This document shows positions 29,501-32,961 of a DNA stretch of 32,961 nucleotides, in pieces. Position 1 is the stretch's first letter; the number at the start of each line of letters is the position of its first letter. The stretch is taken from assembly GCA_036266155.1 (NCBI GenBank), contig DATANR010000491.1:1-32961 (forward strand), given 5' to 3'. This stretch comes from SIAJ01 sp036266155 (lineage in GTDB: Bacteria > Planctomycetota > Planctomycetia > Gemmatales > Gemmataceae). The notes below the pieces were generated by a model. It saw nothing but the letters and a program-made list of their open reading frames with translations. It was not told the DNA's origin and did no database searches. The translations under genes were made by a program, and so were the position numbers.

Positions 29501-30246
29501 CAGTGCCCGGATACGGCAACACCTTCACCGGGCTCGACGCCAAGGGAAACACGCGCTGGACTTATCAAATTCCGGGTCGAAATCCCGAGTCGAATTGGCC
29601 CATCGCCACGGAAGCGTCGGAAGATGGCCGTTGGATCGTCGTCAGCGCAACGGATGGGCGGACCGCTTATGTCATCAACGGCCACACCGGCGAACAGGTC
29701 GGCCCGACGTGGAATCTGCCGGCCCAGGTGAGAACCTTGACCGTCGATCCGAATGGGCGCTTCGCCGTGTTCGTCTTCCGCGAAGGGTTCATTCAGGCAT
29801 ACGACCTGGTGACGCGGGCTCGATGCGGCAATGCGATTTCGTGGCGCGGCAAATACGTCTGGGTGAATCTCAGCAAGGAAGGCACGATGTATGTCCGATC
29901 GGAGACGGACCTGGATCAGGACATCACGCCGTTTGATCCGTTAACTGGGCTGCCGCTCGGGCCCACCCTTTCCGTGCCGTGGGCCGCGCGTGTCACGGCT
30001 TTCGCGTTCCATCCGAACAAGCCCATCGTCGCCATCGGCGATACTCGTGGGACAGTGCGCTTCTGGAATATGCCGACACCAATTACGGGGGACGCGACGC
30101 GTGTTCACCGGCAAATGGAGATGATTAGTCGAACCGAGTTGCTGACGGAGCCAGCCGAAATTCTGCAATACCTCGACGACATCGCGGTTGGCGAGCGCCG
30201 ACAGAGGTTGCGCCTTGAAAGCGAAGTCCACGGGGATGGCAAATAG
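26557..30246 (+). CDS. Ser/Thr protein kinase with WD40-like propeller
   Basis: This 1229-residue protein is set to start at ATG 26557, with GGAG 7 nt upstream. The kinase domain spans about 52-345: GRGGMGVVYK (60-69), K82, HRDLKPSNIL with D176, and DFG at 220-222. About 30 extra residues (rich in Ser, Thr, Ala; 184-215) lie between the catalytic loop and DFG. A membrane helix at about 373-395 and a charged coiled coil (about 398-450) follow. The outer part (about 530-1200) is built of WD40-type blades (for example DLSPDGKRAVLG, QIWDAN, RRWDVRSG, SWDVAKG, RFWNMP). Kinases with WD40 outer domains are expanded in planctomycetes, where the propeller may sense envelope ligands. No sigma factor is adjacent. 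The 298-nt gap upstream shows no other feature. Confidence 0.94.
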   Translation: MTDGPTRLLLPPEELRDEDRPTRSVLIRPRVERPAPFTMTLGSRVGDPVVPGYRVLGRLGRGGMGVVYKAIHLALNRPVALKMLGGNAYELDPETRARFRKEAEALASLRHPNIVPVYEVGEVDGLPFFTMELVDGGDLATRIRNHPPSPIEAARIAAQLASGVQAAHDAGILHRDLKPSNILMSAESSSRSTDLNAATLTAGRSAFPTPLPIVVPKIADFGLAKRFGAARGADRTMTQAGDILGTPSYMAPEQAEGHGAGDIGPAADIYAVGAILYEMLVGRPPFEAEDAVRTVIQVLHEDPTPPARLAPNVPRDLETICLKCLQKDPRKRYATAAQMADDLERYLVGRPIVARPVSTAERLWKWACRHPSVAAMIGTTVAAVIAALVGTTTMWMRANERAERELLAHKLADERGRELEEQKHETDYRLARGYLERGLAACQSRDVPRGLILMAKALEMIEVLRPQVGSGPAEERVAQLERVVRTNLNAWQCRLQIRPRANFQHPLSGDGHWVLDVDLSPDGKRAVLGAEDGFLRLFNAETNEEIGEPLKFNGQVFGTSFSPDSKRFAVVRTDRAIGRDLVQIWDANTREPIGPELPLGRYVMEQRWFEFPNAGFVGDDLLLVQQDANSVRFFKPGTDEEIAPALVSDIPITVCLPVPGQEIVITGHLDGSLRRWDVRSGMLTAGTAPTGEFVWTLSGTLDGKRIVAGHWRGTARPWDAGTLAAAGPAVRTAALTEAGGEGKWRGFLRAVEILPDGNTIVTGGGLISANNDLRGFVQSWDVAKGEQIYSFAQPLPSWGLAVSGDGSRIVSVSEDSTIRVFNSFDGSTLDIYSQRGNPGKVIVGRDGRSLMAGDLGAGPAPLLADLGPAPQAYAALHLTVHTGGLQYSPDGSHIVGFGKDGLIESFDPATGKATGRTFQMPLKNLSARLWTDGNAIAYWLPPEQNAHEQELEVSNLQDGTRRFTRKLPLSGGLIFVPEGIVAVPGYGNTFTGLDAKGNTRWTYQIPGRNPESNWPIATEASEDGRWIVVSATDGRTAYVINGHTGEQVGPTWNLPAQVRTLTVDPNGRFAVFVFREGFIQAYDLVTRARCGNAISWRGKYVWVNLSKEGTMYVRSETDLDQDITPFDPLTGLPLGPTLSVPWAARVTAFAFHPNKPIVAIGDTRGTVRFWNMPTPITGDATRVHRQMEMISRTELLTEPAEILQYLDDIAVGERRQRLRLESEVHGDGK

Positions 30247-30326
30247 CCCAAGTCGTGGCCGACTGGTGGCGCGGGCGGTAAACCGCTTTGAGAGCTATAT
30301 CGCCCAACTCCAAGCGGAATGTCCCC

Positions 30327-31190
30327 ATGGCCAGCGACACTTTCTCGGCCGGCGACCTGACGGCGATCATCGGCGATAACGCACGCGACGGCCAACACCG
30401 GGCGGGTTACAACGGCGTCTGGAGCCTGACGCATAAGGCCGAGAAAACCAATCTCTTCGTGCCGACTGTTGCCGGCCTGAATTTCGAGCACATCTTCGAC
30501 GGCGAGACTCTCGACCAACCAGAGCAGTCGAAAATCTTCTTCGAGCCACGCAACGCACCGATGGAGTTCAAGAAGAAGTCGGACACCGAAGCCGAACTGC
30601 ATCAGCCGCCGACGCCGACGTTTTTCCTCGAAAGTTGGACGCAATTCAAGCTGGTGGCGCCCCACTACATCGACTTCGCGTTCGGGTGTCGGCCAACACA
30701 GCACGCCTTCAAGCGTGGCTACATCGGCCTATTCTGGGCAAGCTACATCCACGCTCCCGACGACAAGAGCATGTATCTGCGCGGCAAGGACACGTGGCTG
30801 CAACACTGCTCGCCGGCGCACAATTACGTGAGCACCGTCCCGCACGCAAAGAACGAATTCGAACCCACCTTCGTGCGCGGCCATCGCGACTGCTTGTACA
30901 TGAGCGATTCGCCGCTCAAGTATGAGCTGCCGTTCTTCTACGGCCTGTTCCGCGACATGACCGTGATCGTCATGATCGACCGCACGGAAGGCGTGCGCTT
31001 CACGCACTCTCCCAGCGGCGGCGGCAATAACGTCGAACGACAAACGACCAACCCGGCGTGGGACTTCCAATACCTGATTCCGAAATTCGACGTCAACGAG
31101 GACTACGGCTTCAAGGGCCGGCTCGTCTATCGACCGAAGTGTTCGCGCGAGGACGTGCTGAAGGAATACGAGACATGGAAGAAGGGTTAG
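30327..31190 (+). CDS. Hypothetical protein downstream of WD40-like kinase
   Basis: This 287-residue protein is set to start at ATG 30327, 80 nt after the kinase, with a CGGAA element about 8 nt upstream. No signal peptide or membrane helix is seen. It is rich in aromatic residues in beta-type patterns (for example PHYIDFAFGCRP, YIGLFWASYIHAPD, PFFYGLFRDMTVIVMIDR). It has several conserved-looking His, Tyr and Trp residues and ends with a helical KEYETWKKG. The fold looks like a beta-sandwich of carbohydrate-active-enzyme type, but I do not recognise a family. The co-directed kinase suggests co-transcription. Confidence 0.8.
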   Translation: MASDTFSAGDLTAIIGDNARDGQHRAGYNGVWSLTHKAEKTNLFVPTVAGLNFEHIFDGETLDQPEQSKIFFEPRNAPMEFKKKSDTEAELHQPPTPTFFLESWTQFKLVAPHYIDFAFGCRPTQHAFKRGYIGLFWASYIHAPDDKSMYLRGKDTWLQHCSPAHNYVSTVPHAKNEFEPTFVRGHRDCLYMSDSPLKYELPFFYGLFRDMTVIVMIDRTEGVRFTHSPSGGGNNVERQTTNPAWDFQYLIPKFDVNEDYGFKGRLVYRPKCSREDVLKEYETWKKG

Positions 31191-31261
31191 GTTCGTGATT
31201 CGCGGCCCGCGAGGATTTCCATCGCGTGACGATCATCGGAGCCGCGTCATTCAGGAATTCG

Positions 31262-32917
31262 TTACTTGGCAGGGATCGCCGGCGCCAAGATGCGCGATGC
31301 ATGCTCGCGATCGTGATGAATCGTATTCGTCGCCGTAACCGCGTCCTTCGGAAACTCGATCGTGAGCGGCTTGCCTGTCTGAGGGTTCGGCTCATACAGG
31401 GGCGCACCGGTGCTCGCGATGGTCACACAGATGCGATGTCCGGTGTTGAAGATCTGGCTCATCCAACCCACGTCGTATGCGATCTTGTAGACCTTGCCCG
31501 GCTCCATCAGCACTTCTTTGTCGAACCCTTCGCGATAGCGGGCACGCAGCGGATAGTCCACGATCAGGATCGACCGGCCGTCCGGATAGACGTCGCTGAC
31601 GCGAACGATGAAGTCGGTGTCCTGCGCCGTTGAGGAGACGAACAGCTCGGCGCGCACGCGGCCGGTCCACTCGACGGGTTTCGCGAGCGGCTCGGTCGTA
31701 AACGTTCGCACTTCCGGCTGCTTTTCGAAAGGCCGCGCGTCCTTCGCGCCTGGAAAGGCCGCGCCCGGAATCTCCATCGGGTGCAGTGGGTCGCTCTTGT
31801 AGCTGGTCGAGCCGGTGTCTGCGGTCGGCGCGCCCGTCGTGAGCTTTCCACCTTCGCCCAGGTACAGCGGCGTGGAAGCTGCCGCTGGCGTCCAGTCGGT
31901 GGCCTCGCGCCAGACGTTGCCGGGCGCGTCCTTCTCGCCGACGGCGCCCATCACGTAGTAGCGCACCGCTGGGTCCTTTTCGATGCCGTTGTCCTTGCCC
32001 TTGAGCCAGTGGTCGAACCACTTGACCATGTGCTCCTCTTCGGGCCAGGTCGCGTTCTCCGGATAAACGAGGTCGCCGACTTTGTTCGTCTTGTTGAGCC
32101 GGCCGTGCAGCCAGGGGCCGATGGCAAGTTGCTGTTTGCCGCGCGAGTTCGAGCCGCCCTGGTGTTGTCGGCCCACGAAGCTCGCGATCGATCCCTGATT
32201 CATGAAGTCGTACCAGCTCCCAATTGTGAAGCAGGGCACGTTCATCTTGTCGAAGTGCAGCGAGCAATCCTCATCCTTCCAGTAGTCGTCGTAAGTCGGA
32301 TGACGGAACCATTCTTCCATGAGCTTGCGATTGTCAGCCGGGTCGCGGGCGGATTTGTCGAGCGACTTGAAGCGCTCCGGCCGTGCGGTTCCGCCGATGC
32401 GGTAGCCTTCCTGGAACAGGCTCAGGCCCGTGTCGACCATGTACTGGCAAGTCAGGTGCGGCGGCTGCGTGACCGCGAGGAAGTTCTGCGCATAGCCGCC
32501 CTGCGACGAGCCGAAGGTGCCGACCTTGCCCGTCGACCACGACTGCGTCGCGAGCCATTCGCACGTGTCGTAACCATCCTTCAACTCGCCCCAGGCGAGC
32601 GCGCGATAACCGACCCACGTGCCTTCCGATTGATAGGTCCCGCGATAGTTGACCATCGCAACGACATACCCTGCCGCGGCAATCTTCGCGGCGGCCTTGC
32701 GTGTGCCAACGCCGCGGATGTCCGCATAGCGCTGCTCGAACACCGCGGGCCATGGGCCCTTGCCCTCGGGGAAATAGAGATAGGCCGAAAGCTTCTTGCC
32801 GTCGCGCATGGGGATCATCTCGTGCCGCTCAGTCACGCCGCCGAGATCGACGTCGTCGGCCCGAGCGATTTGTGCGGCGACGAGTGAAAGGAAGAGGAGG
32901 GGGGTTGTGGTTCTCAT
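31262..32917 (-). CDS. Exported CocE/NonD family hydrolase
   Basis: This 551-residue protein starts with a signal peptide (MRTTTPLLFLSLVAAQIARA). The N-terminal alpha/beta hydrolase domain resembles cocaine esterase and X-Pro dipeptidyl-peptidase (S15). The catalytic triad is probably S138 (GSSQGG), D237 (GSWYDF) and H271 (GPWLHG). The C-terminal jelly-roll domain begins around 410 and contains the typical DTDFIVRVSDVYPDG stretch and the IxHDxxH-like ending. It probably hydrolyses an ester or acyl bond outside the cytoplasm; the substrate is unknown. A repeat hairpin lies 18 nt upstream of the start, and the ATG has no clear ribosome binding site. Confidence 0.93.
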   Translation of the reverse strand: MRTTTPLLFLSLVAAQIARADDVDLGGVTERHEMIPMRDGKKLSAYLYFPEGKGPWPAVFEQRYADIRGVGTRKAAAKIAAAGYVVAMVNYRGTYQSEGTWVGYRALAWGELKDGYDTCEWLATQSWSTGKVGTFGSSQGGYAQNFLAVTQPPHLTCQYMVDTGLSLFQEGYRIGGTARPERFKSLDKSARDPADNRKLMEEWFRHPTYDDYWKDEDCSLHFDKMNVPCFTIGSWYDFMNQGSIASFVGRQHQGGSNSRGKQQLAIGPWLHGRLNKTNKVGDLVYPENATWPEEEHMVKWFDHWLKGKDNGIEKDPAVRYYVMGAVGEKDAPGNVWREATDWTPAAASTPLYLGEGGKLTTGAPTADTGSTSYKSDPLHPMEIPGAAFPGAKDARPFEKQPEVRTFTTEPLAKPVEWTGRVRAELFVSSTAQDTDFIVRVSDVYPDGRSILIVDYPLRARYREGFDKEVLMEPGKVYKIAYDVGWMSQIFNTGHRICVTIASTGAPLYEPNPQTGKPLTIEFPKDAVTATNTIHHDREHASRILAPAIPAK

Positions 32918-32935
32918 GAAGTCCAGCCCTGTTCG

Positions 32936-32956
32936 GGACAGGTTGGAAACCTGTCC
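32936..32956. repeat. 9-bp repeat hairpin upstream of NonD hydrolase
   Basis: GGACAGGTT (32936-32944) and AACCTGTCC (32948-32956) form a perfect 9-bp stem with a 3-nt GGA loop, 18 nt from the hydrolase start codon. Stem length, loop size and distance from ATG match the hairpins of the element at 22958-23017. The window ends 5 nt later, so a second hairpin and outer stem cannot be checked. Confidence 0.55.
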
Positions 32957-32961
32957 TACAT

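Noticed and set aside
31781..32887. 368-codon open frame antisense to the NonD hydrolase
   Set aside because: It is shadowed by a gene with a complete catalytic triad and signal peptide; no recognisable domain.

Overview
The window looks like chromosomal DNA from a planctomycete, most likely of the Gemmata/Pirellula type. The evidence is its GC-rich coding sequence, an ECF-type sigma factor fused by ATGA overlap to a Ser/Thr kinase, a second giant kinase with a WD40-like C-terminus, PmoA/DUF6807, a CocE/NonD hydrolase, LTxxQ/collagen-like secreted proteins, and dense small inverted-repeat elements between genes. This placement is inferred from gene content. No rRNA, tRNA or CRISPR array was seen.

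Layout. (1) 60-5614, all minus: ECF sigma factor, Ser/Thr kinase, Tat-exported intradiol dioxygenase, secreted EF-hand/collagen-like/LTxxQ protein and secreted Gly-rich LTxxQ protein. They are closely spaced and probably form one operon. The kinase's outer domain carries the same LTxxQ helices as the two secreted proteins. (2) 5615-6323: a small conserved-looking protein facing, tail to tail, the broken end of a PIN-domain gene. (3) 6324-9379, plus: two paralogous small membrane proteins, a short sigma factor and a membrane-anchored coiled-coil/HEAT-like protein. This is a compact signalling cassette that I do not recognise as a described system. (4) 9380-10054: remnant of a DUF4058-like gene and one copy of a 20-nt repeat. 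(5) 10055-13666: a stand-alone nuoD, then a divergent EF-G with a hairpin-rich leader. (6) 13684-18520: hybrid histidine kinase, formamidase-like enzyme coupled to a HAD phosphatase, and a divergent secreted protein of unknown role. (7) 18614-20056: purM and a convergent unknown gene. (8) 20108-20704: no gene, but several inverted repeats. (9) 20705-24498: S9 (DPP4-like) peptidase divergent from cbiQ-cbiO, with a perfect 60-nt three-way-junction inverted repeat filling the shared promoter region. (10) 24495-26258, minus: probable operon of pterin dehydratase, PmoA-family protein and RidA. (11) 26557-31190, plus: WD40-like kinase and an unknown protein. (12) 31262-32917, minus: exported CocE/NonD hydrolase, with another repeat hairpin just upstream of its start at the window edge.

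The genes mix housekeeping functions (PurM, NuoD, EF-G, metal or vitamin uptake) with planctomycete-style signalling and export. The most unusual items are the two sigma-factor cassettes (4997-5614 with its operon; 6324-9379) and the dispersed structured repeats, two of which lie 18-21 nt from start codons.
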